Under the pieces are notes generated by a model. The model ran no database searches, was not told the DNA's origin, and saw nothing but the letters and a program-made list of their open reading frames with translations. Positions 15,750 through 24,032 of a DNA stretch of 46,560 nucleotides are shown piece by piece. The stretch lies in assembly GCA_025361845.1 (NCBI GenBank), contig JANYJL010000355.1, positions 1-46,560 of the forward strand, given 5' to 3'. This stretch comes from Rhizobacter sp. (GTDB taxonomy: Bacteria > Pseudomonadota > Gammaproteobacteria > Burkholderiales > Burkholderiaceae_C). The translations under genes and the position numbers were made by a program. Every line of letters starts with the position of its first letter. Positions within the stretch are counted from its first letter, which is position 1.

Positions 15750-17711
15750 TCATTCGCAGTCGCGATAGGCTTCTTCGAAGATGGACGGCGTGAGGTGGGC
15801 TTGAACCCCAAATCTGTTGTTCTCCTCGATCAGCTTGTCGAATCTACGCGCCTTGTCGTGCAGCAAACCGTTCCCTGGTTGGCCATCATGGTTGAACGCC
15901 CAGAGCCGCCCGGTGCCGGCGTTATTTCGGAACACGATGTTCGTGCCGTGCGCGAAGGCGGCGGCGACAAAAGGCCAGCCGGTCATCGACGCCATGTCGT
16001 CACCGAGGTTCTCGACGCGATTTCTCTCGACCAAGATGTTGGAGCCTCCCGCGACGCCAATGCCTGTCCCGTTGACTCGAACAATCGTGTTGTCGTGCGC
16101 CCAGATCCAGCCCCCGGCGTCGAAGTCTCCCTTGGCGCCGCCCCCTGCCTTGCTGTCGCCGAGTTGCATTCCCGATCCGGATTCCGTGCCGCCTATCGTT
16201 GCACCACGGATCCGGTTGTAGGCGATCTCTATCGGATCGACCTCGGTGCCACTCGACGAGTAAATATTGATGTGGTCGCCGACGTAGTTCGGGCCAGCAA
16301 CTGGCGTGTCGATCCGGCCGTCATAGATGTTGCAGGTGATCTTCGAGCGGCCCGTTCCGCCACTCACATTGCTCAACTGCGCCATCTGACCGGCCCATGC
16401 CGGGCCGCGGATGTTGAAGACGAAATTGCGGTCGAAGACAATTGGGTGGTTCGCGCCTGCGGCGCCGAGGGCGCTGGAGGCATCGTGGATGACATTGCGC
16501 TGAACGGTGACGTCAGACGCGCCCGGCAACACAAAAACGCCGTAGTCCCGGATCGCCCGTGACTTCGCCCCGCACGGCCCGATCTCGCTGTTCCGGACGA
16601 TCACGCCGTGCACGCCCTGGGCCACCACGATGCACGGCCCGGAGTCGTTGGTCACGTGGACGTTCTCGATCACCTGGCCTGTGACCGCATTGATGCGACC
16701 GACCACCGGCAGTCCGCGGAGATCGGTGGGGCCGGGTGCGGGTTGCGCACGACCCGCAGAGGGAATCATCGAACCTGCCAATGCCGCAGCCACTAGCACG
16801 CAAAGGCTGGCCTGGCTCTTGGCGCTCGTCGCGTTGCTGGCGCGCTTGACGGCATCGTCGGTGACGTAGGGATTCCTGGGCAGCCGGTGGATCACGAAAC
16901 CAGCGCGCTTCAGTGCGTCCAGGCGGGCACCGGACGGTGTTCCCTTGAACACCACCACGCAGCCCAGCCCATAACCCAGCAGACCACATTTCGCGAGCAC
17001 GTCCTGGACCCGAATCCCGAGCTTCGTCATGACGCTTGCGAACCCGAACTTCGTCAACTTCTGTTCGACGAAGCTGCGGTGGAAAAAGTCGTTGATGCCA
17101 CGCCAGGCGACGACCTCACCGCCCATCGACAACATCAGCTTCTCGAGTTCCCGCAGCTTGAGGCGGTACAGGTAGTTGCCCGAGGGCTCGAACTCCTGGC
17201 TCACGTTGCCGCGCAGTGCCCGCTTGATCAGGCGCTTCATGCCGTCGAGCAAACGAACCTGATCGAGCGGTTCGATCATCACCACGGCCTGCCGGGCAAC
17301 GCGCAGCATCTCGTAAAGTGCGATCGGCGGGCGCGGGAAGTGGTGGTACGCCTCTTTGCAGAGAACGTAGTCGAACGCATCGGCTGCGGCGCTTATGGAC
17401 TCCGCATTTTCGGCTCGGTAGTCCTTGATGTAGCCGAGCTCCGCGGCTTTCTTGAGGCGCTCGGAGGTGAGGCTCGTAGCCGTCACTGTGATGCCATGGG
17501 CGTGCAGGTAGGCGGCGTCTGAACCGTAGCGCCCATCACCCACGGTCATCCAGGTGGCAGCGCGATCGTTTCCCCAGAGCACCTGCGTCAGGTCGAGCAT
17601 GCGGGTGTGGCGCCAGTTGTCGATCGACTCCGGGTTGCGGTAACGGGCAGGCATCTTCATCGCGTCTTCCGACGCTGCCTGAAGGTCGTATCGGTGCTGG
17701 ACGGATTCCAT
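15750..17711 (-). CDS. Fusion: SAM-dependent methyltransferase + exported right-handed beta-helix domain
   Basis: A 653-residue open frame with two unrelated halves. Residues about 1-285 are a class I methyltransferase (WMTVGDGRYGSDAAYLHAHG as motif I, then FDYVLCKEAYHHFPRPPIAL). About residues 300-321 are hydrophobic (SLCVLVAAALAGSMIPSAGRA) after a basic stretch and look like a Sec signal peptide with a cleavage site at GRA/QP. Residues 322-653 are a beta-helix with repeats such as IENVHVTND, VIVRNSEIG, VTVQRNVIHD and ILVERNRVEN. The start at 17711 has GAGGTG six bases upstream; the stop of the aldo/keto reductase lies 25 bases before. Topologically, the methyltransferase would stay cytosolic while the helix is exported, either tethered or cut off. 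No in-frame ATG, GTG or TTG with a ribosome site precedes the signal-like segment, so this is not two genes as the sequence stands. Confidence 0.8.
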   Translation of the reverse strand: MESVQHRYDLQAASEDAMKMPARYRNPESIDNWRHTRMLDLTQVLWGNDRAATWMTVGDGRYGSDAAYLHAHGITVTATSLTSERLKKAAELGYIKDYRAENAESISAAADAFDYVLCKEAYHHFPRPPIALYEMLRVARQAVVMIEPLDQVRLLDGMKRLIKRALRGNVSQEFEPSGNYLYRLKLRELEKLMLSMGGEVVAWRGINDFFHRSFVEQKLTKFGFASVMTKLGIRVQDVLAKCGLLGYGLGCVVVFKGTPSGARLDALKRAGFVIHRLPRNPYVTDDAVKRASNATSAKSQASLCVLVAAALAGSMIPSAGRAQPAPGPTDLRGLPVVGRINAVTGQVIENVHVTNDSGPCIVVAQGVHGVIVRNSEIGPCGAKSRAIRDYGVFVLPGASDVTVQRNVIHDASSALGAAGANHPIVFDRNFVFNIRGPAWAGQMAQLSNVSGGTGRSKITCNIYDGRIDTPVAGPNYVGDHINIYSSSGTEVDPIEIAYNRIRGATIGGTESGSGMQLGDSKAGGGAKGDFDAGGWIWAHDNTIVRVNGTGIGVAGGSNILVERNRVENLGDDMASMTGWPFVAAAFAHGTNIVFRNNAGTGRLWAFNHDGQPGNGLLHDKARRFDKLIEENNRFGVQAHLTPSIFEEAYRDCE

Positions 17712-17736
17712 GGGGTTCACCTCGGGAAACATTCGG

Positions 17737-18729
17737 TCAGCCGGGTGACGGGTGCAGAGTCTGCGCCACCCGGTCAAGGCAATCGTTCAACGCAGCGGCC
17801 AGCGGGGCCAGGTCGGTGCGGCGGGCCAGTGCAACGAAGGCCCTGGCGCGTTCGGGTTTCGAAGTCGACACGAGCACCATGCCGGCTTGTCGCATGCCCA
17901 GCGCCGCGGCCAGAAGCAGTTCGCCGGCGCGCTGTGGGTCCGCACACGCTGCCTGTAGTTCTCGCCGGTGTTCGTGCAACTCGACTTCACGGCGGAACGC
18001 CGGGTCGTCGAGCCAGGGCAGGCCGCTGCGTATGCATCGGTGCGTGACCAGGGTCCCGCCCGATGCCGGCAATGCAGCGGTCCGGGCGCCCCAGTAATGG
18101 TTGACCTGCAAGACCTGGAAGCGGTGCGGATGCAGCGCTGCGATCTGCACCGTGTGTTCGACCGTCGTACCGGTGCCCAGGGCATGGACCAGGCCCTGCT
18201 TGGCCATGCGATCCAGGGATTCGAGCAACTCCGGGGCGAGGTCGTGCGGGCTGACCTCATGCAGCAACAGCGCGTCCAGCGCATCGCAGCGCAGGCGGCG
18301 CAGCGATTCCGCCACCGACGCTTCGATCTGGGCCGGGCCGAAGCGTCCCGCGGGCGCCGTCATCGCCGCAGACTTGCGCGACGCGAGGCGCCAGACCGAG
18401 GGCGCCACATTCTTCAAGGGCGCGGCCAGCCGGCGCAGATGCCGCAGCGCGCCGCCGGCCACCGGGTGCCCGATGCCGGCCTTCGAGACGATGCTCACCT
18501 GCGAGCGCACCCCGGCGAGCACCGTGGCCAATGCCGCCTCGGCTTCGCCATGCCCGTAGGCGGGGGCCACATCGAAGTGCCGGAACCCGGCTTCGTAGGC
18601 CGCCTCGATGACCCGGCACTTGGCAGCGAACGCCTGAACGTCGCCCAGCGACGCACAGCCGAAACCCAGCCGAATGCCCCGCGGCGAACCGGAGACAAGC
18701 TCCCCTGTCTCAAGCGGACGCAGTTGCAT
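17737..18729 (-). CDS. Aldo/keto reductase
   Basis: A 330-residue NAD(P)H-dependent oxidoreductase of the (beta/alpha)8 AKR fold. The N-terminus has LGFGCASLGD. The catalytic tetrad is visible as Asp53 and Tyr58 in FDVAPAYGHGEAEAAL, Lys83 in VSIVSKAGI, and His157 in LLLHEVSP. The C-terminal cofactor-binding region contains MVLVSTSKPERARAF. The start at 18729 overlaps the end of the GMC oxidoreductase gene by 20 bases, so the two are probably translated together. A GMC oxidase and an AKR side by side suggest an oxidation/reduction pair that could epimerise or deoxygenate a sugar through a keto intermediate (inference). The substrate is unknown. Confidence 0.9.
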   Translation of the reverse strand: MQLRPLETGELVSGSPRGIRLGFGCASLGDVQAFAAKCRVIEAAYEAGFRHFDVAPAYGHGEAEAALATVLAGVRSQVSIVSKAGIGHPVAGGALRHLRRLAAPLKNVAPSVWRLASRKSAAMTAPAGRFGPAQIEASVAESLRRLRCDALDALLLHEVSPHDLAPELLESLDRMAKQGLVHALGTGTTVEHTVQIAALHPHRFQVLQVNHYWGARTAALPASGGTLVTHRCIRSGLPWLDDPAFRREVELHEHRRELQAACADPQRAGELLLAAALGMRQAGMVLVSTSKPERARAFVALARRTDLAPLAAALNDCLDRVAQTLHPSPG

Positions 18730-20305
18730 GGCGCGCCTCGACAGCAAGGTGGTCGGCCAGGCGCAATGCCAGGGCAATCGCAGTGAAGGTGGGATTGGCG
18801 AAGCCGGTGCTCGGGAAGACGGCGGCTCCGGCCAGGTACAGGTTGTCGGTGCCGAACACTTTGAGATTGGAGTCCACCACCCCATCGTCCGGGTGGTTCG
18901 CCATCCGCGCCGTGCCCATCTGGTGCACCGCGTCGTGCATGCGTTTGACGAACTTCGGGTCTTCGTCCAGCAGCGCGGGATCGATCTCCACTGTGGCCAG
19001 GCCACGCGCTGCGAGCGCTTCCTGGATGCGCAGTGCGAAGAACTTGATGCTCCTGATTTCGCGGCCGTCGATGTGCCAGTGCACACGCAGGCGGCGCATG
19101 CCCAAGGGGTCGAGCACGTCGCTCAACGCCAGCCGGCTCTCGGCGGTGGCCATCTGTTCGCAATAGAACGCCAGGCTGACCTCGGCATCGAGCGGCTTGA
19201 AGGAGCGCCGGTCCTTGAAGTAGCGAACCGCCAGCGGCAGTGCCGTTCGGGCCACCGCGGCGAGGTGCCGCGGCAGATGCGTCGCCGACACGGGTGCCGC
19301 ACCTTCCTTGATCGAGCGCAGGAACATCTTCAGGTAGTCGAGATGCTCGGAGAACCGCGTGCGGTACAGGAACTGGGAGGCCACGTCGACAAGCCCGTGG
19401 GTTCGCTGCGCTTGCGGCGACAGCCGCATGCGCGGGTAGTACTTGTGGCCCTTCAGGTAGACGTTGTCGAAGATGCGCCGCGCCGCGGGATGGTCGGTGA
19501 TGTGCACGCTGCCACCGATGCAGTCGAGGTGGTCGACGAGCGGGCGGCCCAGGTGCGACAGGCCGTGCCATGGCGCGGCCATCCCGTTGCCCAGCGGGTG
19601 CATCAGCAGCCGCGCCATTTCGAGTGTGCCGTTGGCCAGAACGAAGGAGCGCGCCTTGAATTCGAACGACTGGCCGGACAGGTTGCGCACCTGGACCGAA
19701 CGCACGGTGCGCCCATCGTCGTGAAGCTTGAGGCCACACACGTTGGCATGCAGAACCGTGGTCAACGTGTCGAGTTGTTTGAGCTCCTTCCTGAAGTGCA
19801 ACGCCAGGTTGCGGGTGCGAAGCCAGCGTGTGAAGAGGAAGTCGATGTCGGTGCCGAAGTCGGGTTCGGCCACCCCGATCGATTGCCAGATGGCTGCGTC
19901 GTCGAAGCAAGCCTCGCCTAGCCCGAGCAGGCCGTAGCTCCGCTCGAAGTAGCCATCGAGCTCGGCCGAGGCGATCGGCCACGCAGGGCAGCCCAGCCAG
20001 GGGCGCTCACCGCGCACGAAGTCGTCGAAGGGCAGCACCTGGCCGCCCCAGAACACCGTACTGCCACCAAGCACCCGGTAACGACCGACGCCGATGTTCT
20101 GGAACGGGTGGCCGCTGGATTCACCTTCTTGCAGTGCCTGGGCAGGTGTTTCAAGTGTCTGGCCACCCCCTTCGAGGAGCAGAACCTTCACGCCCTGTCG
20201 GGCCAGCGAAACCGCGAGGCAGAGCCCTGCCGCCCCGGCGCCAACCACACAGACCGCGTCCTGCGGCAGGCCGTCCGGCTGGCCGGCCTCAAGATCAAAC
20301 TGCAC
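18710..20305 (-). CDS. GMC-family FAD-dependent oxidoreductase
   Basis: A 531-residue flavoenzyme. The FAD motif GAGAAG is at residues 22-27, with VLLLEGGG as the ribose-binding acidic end. YRVLGGSTVFWGGQVLPFD is the conserved post-Rossmann region. The C-terminus has VHQMGTARM with the conserved His, then NLYLAGAAVFPSTGFANPTFTAIAL. It resembles the first GMC enzyme (6487-8151) in plan but is clearly divergent. It lies in the minus-strand EPS operon, 24 bases after a GT4 gene, and its end overlaps the start of the aldo/keto reductase gene. Likely role: oxidation of a sugar hydroxyl on an EPS precursor; this is inferred from position. Confidence 0.9.
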   Translation of the reverse strand: MQFDLEAGQPDGLPQDAVCVVGAGAAGLCLAVSLARQGVKVLLLEGGGQTLETPAQALQEGESSGHPFQNIGVGRYRVLGGSTVFWGGQVLPFDDFVRGERPWLGCPAWPIASAELDGYFERSYGLLGLGEACFDDAAIWQSIGVAEPDFGTDIDFLFTRWLRTRNLALHFRKELKQLDTLTTVLHANVCGLKLHDDGRTVRSVQVRNLSGQSFEFKARSFVLANGTLEMARLLMHPLGNGMAAPWHGLSHLGRPLVDHLDCIGGSVHITDHPAARRIFDNVYLKGHKYYPRMRLSPQAQRTHGLVDVASQFLYRTRFSEHLDYLKMFLRSIKEGAAPVSATHLPRHLAAVARTALPLAVRYFKDRRSFKPLDAEVSLAFYCEQMATAESRLALSDVLDPLGMRRLRVHWHIDGREIRSIKFFALRIQEALAARGLATVEIDPALLDEDPKFVKRMHDAVHQMGTARMANHPDDGVVDSNLKVFGTDNLYLAGAAVFPSTGFANPTFTAIALALRLADHLAVEARHATASA

Positions 20306-20329
20306 GGACTTGCTTTCGATGGATTCGGA

Positions 20330-21505
20330 TCATTCTTCGGAGATCGCCGTCGCCTGGGCCGAGCCCGCCAGGTGTTGCGGTGCCTCGCCGATGCGATAGA
20401 CCTCGCGCAAGGGCTCCACCGTTCGCGACCACTCGTAGCGCCTGGCAAGGGCCTGAATGTTGGCGCGTGACAGGTGATGCAAACGTGCCTGCAGGCGTTG
20501 CAACGCACCTCGAAGCGCCGGCACGTCGTTCGGGGCACAGACCTCGCCGATCTCGTCGGACACGTAGTCGGCGAGTGAGCCGACACGGGTTGCCACCACC
20601 GGAACACCGAAGCGCAGGGCCTGGAACAGGATGCCGCTCTGGTCGATGTGGCGATAGGGAAGCACCAGGATGTCGGCGCGCTCGAAGAGCCCGGCGATCT
20701 CCGCCTCCGGGACGAACGTGCCCTTCCAGTGGATGTGGTCGCGCTGTGGGTGGGCTGCGATCTGCGCGCGCAACTCGGTGCGAAGCGTGTCGTCCCAGAC
20801 GCCGCCGCCGATGGTCAGATCGAACGGCGTTGTGAAGTTCTCGAGTGCGGACAGCAGCAGGTCGACCCCCTTGTAACGCAGCACCTTGCCGAAAAAGAGA
20901 ATGTTCAGTCGTTCGGACGAAACCTTCGGCGGAAGGGCCGACCCTTGCGCACTCTGGTGCAGGCCGGTCCGAGGTTCGATACCGTGCTGCATCACCACGA
21001 TGCGCCGGGCCTCGATCCCGTACATCGAGATCAGCTGCTCCCGCATTCGAACCGTGTGCACGACCAGGCCATCGGCGGCCCGAAACGAAAGGCGACAGAC
21101 CAACGCGTTCCACCGGGTGTGGCTGTCATGGGGCAGCAGGTTGTGAACCGTCAGCACGTAGCGGCCGCACACCCAGCGGAACAACAGCCCCTCGACGACG
21201 CCGCACAGGAAGGCCGGGCTCAACTGCCCGAAGACATGCAAGCTGCGAGGCCGCCTGCGCAGCACGAAGGCCATCAGCCGCAGGTGATACCACAGCATGT
21301 TCAGCGCCTTGGTCAGGCGCGGACGATCCTCTTCCTGGCTGCCGCGCAGGTTGAGTGTCGCGGTCCCGGGCCGCAGGCCGGCGTAGTCGGTGCGGTCCGA
21401 GCTGATCAGCACAAAGGGGATGCCGTGGTCGGTCAGGCCATTGCAGAACCCGCGTTCGTAGATGTTCTCGTAGCCGTGCGAGACAAGCACCTGGTCGGGC
21501 TTCAT
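20330..21505 (-). CDS. Glycosyltransferase, GT4-like (GT-B fold)
   Basis: A 391-residue cytosolic glycosyltransferase. The N-terminus reads MKPDQVLVSHGYENIYERGF. The acceptor half has YVLTVHNLLPHD and GLVVHTVRMREQL, and the donor half has LNILFFGKVLRYKGVDLLLSAL. The phosphate-binding region reads HIDQSGILFQALRFGVPVVAT, with Gln in place of the second Glu of the classic E-x7-E; this Q-S-G form is seen in a GT4 branch found in EPS operons. The start at 21505 is fixed by an ATGA overlap with the GT2 gene upstream. It adds one sugar to the repeat unit; the donor is unknown. Confidence 0.9.
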   Translation of the reverse strand: MKPDQVLVSHGYENIYERGFCNGLTDHGIPFVLISSDRTDYAGLRPGTATLNLRGSQEEDRPRLTKALNMLWYHLRLMAFVLRRRPRSLHVFGQLSPAFLCGVVEGLLFRWVCGRYVLTVHNLLPHDSHTRWNALVCRLSFRAADGLVVHTVRMREQLISMYGIEARRIVVMQHGIEPRTGLHQSAQGSALPPKVSSERLNILFFGKVLRYKGVDLLLSALENFTTPFDLTIGGGVWDDTLRTELRAQIAAHPQRDHIHWKGTFVPEAEIAGLFERADILVLPYRHIDQSGILFQALRFGVPVVATRVGSLADYVSDEIGEVCAPNDVPALRGALQRLQARLHHLSRANIQALARRYEWSRTVEPLREVYRIGEAPQHLAGSAQATAISEE

Positions 21506-22560
21506 GCGCCCGGCTTCCATGGCGGTGCGGACGCCGCGAACGTATGGCTGCTGCGCAGCGTGCGGGCCACCACGCGCGCAGGCATCCATCGCCCCTTGAG
21601 CACATGCCGCAGCAGTTCGTACGCGAGCGAGCGTTTGAGTGCGGCCATGCGCTGCGGCATGAAGCGGCTGGCAAAGCGGATGCGGTTGCGGTAGAGCAGG
21701 TTCATGGAGAACTCGCCCATCTTCTTGGCGCTGCTCGCCCCGACCTTGTGGAAGACAAGGCTGCGCGGTGCATAGCCGATGCTGAACTTTCCCTCGCCAC
21801 GCACCGCCCAGTCGATCTCCTCGAAGTACAGGAAGTAGTCGTCGCACATCAGACCCACGCTGCGGACGTAGTGTGCCGTCACGAGCATGGATGCACCGAC
21901 GACGTAGGCGGTGCGCGCTTCGATCTCCCGGATGGCATCGGTTTCCAGCGGCACGTCGTCGGCAGCGATCGAAACGCCGATGTGCGATGTGAGCAGGGAC
22001 TGCTGGTCGAGCTGCCCGCCCCCCAAGGCCTGCACCCGCTGCGGATCGCCGTAATACAGCAAGGTCGAGCCAACCATCCCGACGCGGGTGTCTGCATCGG
22101 CGCGTTGCAGGAGTTGGTCGAGCGCGTCGTGGCGGATCACGGTGTCGGTGTTCAGCAGCCAGAAGTGCGAATACCGATCGGCCCCGGCGGCCAGGATGCC
22201 CGCGTTGTTGCCACCGGCAAATCCGAGGTTGCCGCCTGATTTCACTATGTTCAGGCGTATGCCCGGCAGCAGCGGCGCAGCGGCGCCAGTGGCTTGCCAG
22301 ATGCGAAACGGGATGGCGTCCGGCCCGACGTGGCGCACACCGTCGAACGGGCTGTAGTCGCCCACTGGAGCGGGGCGGGCGCACCACGCTGCAATGTGCT
22401 CGACCGAGCCGTCGTTGGAATCGTTATCGACGAGCCAGACATCGGCGACGCGCATCGCGTCGCTCGCGAAGACTGAACTGAGGCATTCGACCGTATCGCG
22501 CCAACCGTTCCAGTTGACCAGAACGATGGCAACTCGTGCGGGGGGGGCGGAAGTTGTCAT
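21502..22560 (-). CDS. Glycosyltransferase family 2 (GT-A fold, rhamnosyltransferase-like)
   Basis: A 352-residue enzyme. VAIVLVNWNGWRDTVECLSSV opens the GT-A domain, VDNDSNDGS is the nucleotide-binding Asp region, and WLLNTDTV supplies the DxD-like metal site. YFEEIDWAVR carries the conserved ED/W acceptor loop common to rhamnosyltransferase-like GT2 proteins. The C-terminal about 60 residues are basic and helical and may associate with the membrane. Both ends overlap neighbours by four bases (ATGA), placing it firmly in the operon. Role: transfer of one sugar to the undecaprenyl-linked repeat unit. Confidence 0.92.
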   Translation of the reverse strand: MTTSAPPARVAIVLVNWNGWRDTVECLSSVFASDAMRVADVWLVDNDSNDGSVEHIAAWCARPAPVGDYSPFDGVRHVGPDAIPFRIWQATGAAAPLLPGIRLNIVKSGGNLGFAGGNNAGILAAGADRYSHFWLLNTDTVIRHDALDQLLQRADADTRVGMVGSTLLYYGDPQRVQALGGGQLDQQSLLTSHIGVSIAADDVPLETDAIREIEARTAYVVGASMLVTAHYVRSVGLMCDDYFLYFEEIDWAVRGEGKFSIGYAPRSLVFHKVGASSAKKMGEFSMNLLYRNRIRFASRFMPQRMAALKRSLAYELLRHVLKGRWMPARVVARTLRSSHTFAASAPPWKPGA

Positions 22561-24032
22561 CTGGCTCGGGCCTCGGGGTGTGACGACGTGTCTGCCGCAC
22601 CTTTCAACGGGCCAAAACGCCGGTATAGGAGGGCCAGACCCATGAAGATGGCAAGAGCCGCAATGCCTTGCGGTGAGGACCATTCGGGCTGTGTGTATGA
22701 AGTGATCACCGGCACCATGAAGGCACCCGCAAGTGCTGCGACGAAGCCCCGGTCATTGGCATCTCGATGGCGTTGGGTGCCCTGCCGCATGCTCGCGGCG
22801 AACGCGCCGATGAATGCAAAGGGAACGAAGGTGGCCAGCAAGCCCATCTTCAGTGGGAAGTACAGGAAGCTGTTGTGGATGTAGATCGTCTCGAACCCGA
22901 AACTCGCCGATTGGCTGACGGTCTGCTTGTAGTCGCCGCCGAGCCCGACGCCGGTCCACGGATGGCGTTCGATGGCGCCGAAGGCGGCGCGGTTCTCGAG
23001 GCGCCGCCAGTTGAACGACCCGCCGGACTCGATTTCGGCGGTGAACCCCGCGGCTCGCTCGACCAGGGCCTCCGCCAGGCGCGGCTTGTACGCATAGGTC
23101 GCCATGAGCACGAGGCCGATGGTGATGCTGCCGGCAAGGGCGACACGCAGGATGCCCTTGATGCCGCTCTGCATGGCTGCGGAGACGAGAAGGCCGACGA
23201 CAGCCGCTGCCCAAACGCCGCGGCCGAATTGGACACCGATGCCGGCCACCAGCAGCAGCACCATGGGCAATGCGAGCAACCAACTCAGCCGTCGTTCGAA
23301 CGCGCGGTTGAGGACCAGGTAGAGGCTGAAGATCACGATGTAGATGCCGCCGCCGGCAATGCTGCGCGTGACGTCGCGGTTCACCCCGGTATCGAGTTGC
23401 TCGACACGCGCTCCGGTCATGATTCGAATATCGAACAAGGACTGCAAGGTCACGTACAGCGCGATCACCAGGCCGATGCACACGACGCCCATGACGAATT
23501 GGCGGAAGCGGCCGGCGTTGGCGGCGCCCATCACGATGATCGGTAGCACGAGCCACATGATGGCGGCGCGCCCTTCGCTGAGCATGTTCGCATTGGGAGC
23601 GTAGCCGCGAACGTAGAACGCCGAGGCCAGCATGCACGCTGCCAGGTAGTAAAGCGGCCAGCGCATCGGCCCGAGCTCCCGCAACGGCCGCTGCCGGTTG
23701 ACCAGCGCGCGCAGCAGCAGGACGCCGGCCAGCATGATCAGCAGCACGTCGTAAATCTCCAGCCCGCCGCCACCGATCGGCAGCTTGATGCCGGACTTCG
23801 GAATGGCCTCGAACACCAGCGCCATCACGGTCAGCAGCCCGATCACCGGGTTCGCCACCGAACCGATCACGACGATCGGCGCCACCACCACGCCGATGAC
23901 CATGTACCACGGCAGGAAGTTGATCAACAGACCCATGAACAGCGCGACGACGACCGCACCGATCACGAGGAGCGGCGCGGTGACGTTCAGGCCGCGGCCC
24001 GGCCGTGACGGCAACCGGCGGGCCGGCATCAT
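22557..24032 (-). CDS. O-antigen ligase-like polymerase (Wzy/EpsL type)
   Basis: A 491-residue polytopic membrane protein with about 11-12 hydrophobic segments. The Wzy_C-like signature region contains GVQFGRGVWAAAVVG, then a periplasmic loop with HPWTGVGLGGD and IHNSFLYFPLKMGLL, the H-N-S and Arg features of the O-antigen ligase/polymerase superfamily. In an EPS locus with a flippase beside it, a polymerase joining lipid-linked repeat units is more likely than a ligase. The start at 24032 is set by an ATGA overlap with the flippase stop. The following GT2 gene overlaps its stop in the same way. Confidence 0.9.
   Translation of the reverse strand: MMPARRLPSRPGRGLNVTAPLLVIGAVVVALFMGLLINFLPWYMVIGVVVAPIVVIGSVANPVIGLLTVMALVFEAIPKSGIKLPIGGGGLEIYDVLLIMLAGVLLLRALVNRQRPLRELGPMRWPLYYLAACMLASAFYVRGYAPNANMLSEGRAAIMWLVLPIIVMGAANAGRFRQFVMGVVCIGLVIALYVTLQSLFDIRIMTGARVEQLDTGVNRDVTRSIAGGGIYIVIFSLYLVLNRAFERRLSWLLALPMVLLLVAGIGVQFGRGVWAAAVVGLLVSAAMQSGIKGILRVALAGSITIGLVLMATYAYKPRLAEALVERAAGFTAEIESGGSFNWRRLENRAAFGAIERHPWTGVGLGGDYKQTVSQSASFGFETIYIHNSFLYFPLKMGLLATFVPFAFIGAFAASMRQGTQRHRDANDRGFVAALAGAFMVPVITSYTQPEWSSPQGIAALAIFMGLALLYRRFGPLKGAADTSSHPEARAR

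Noticed and set aside
16790-16860. Separate start codon for the beta-helix half of the fusion gene
   Set aside because: The only ATG nearby (16855) is in another frame and meets a stop after 20 codons; no in-frame start with a ribosome site precedes the signal-like segment.
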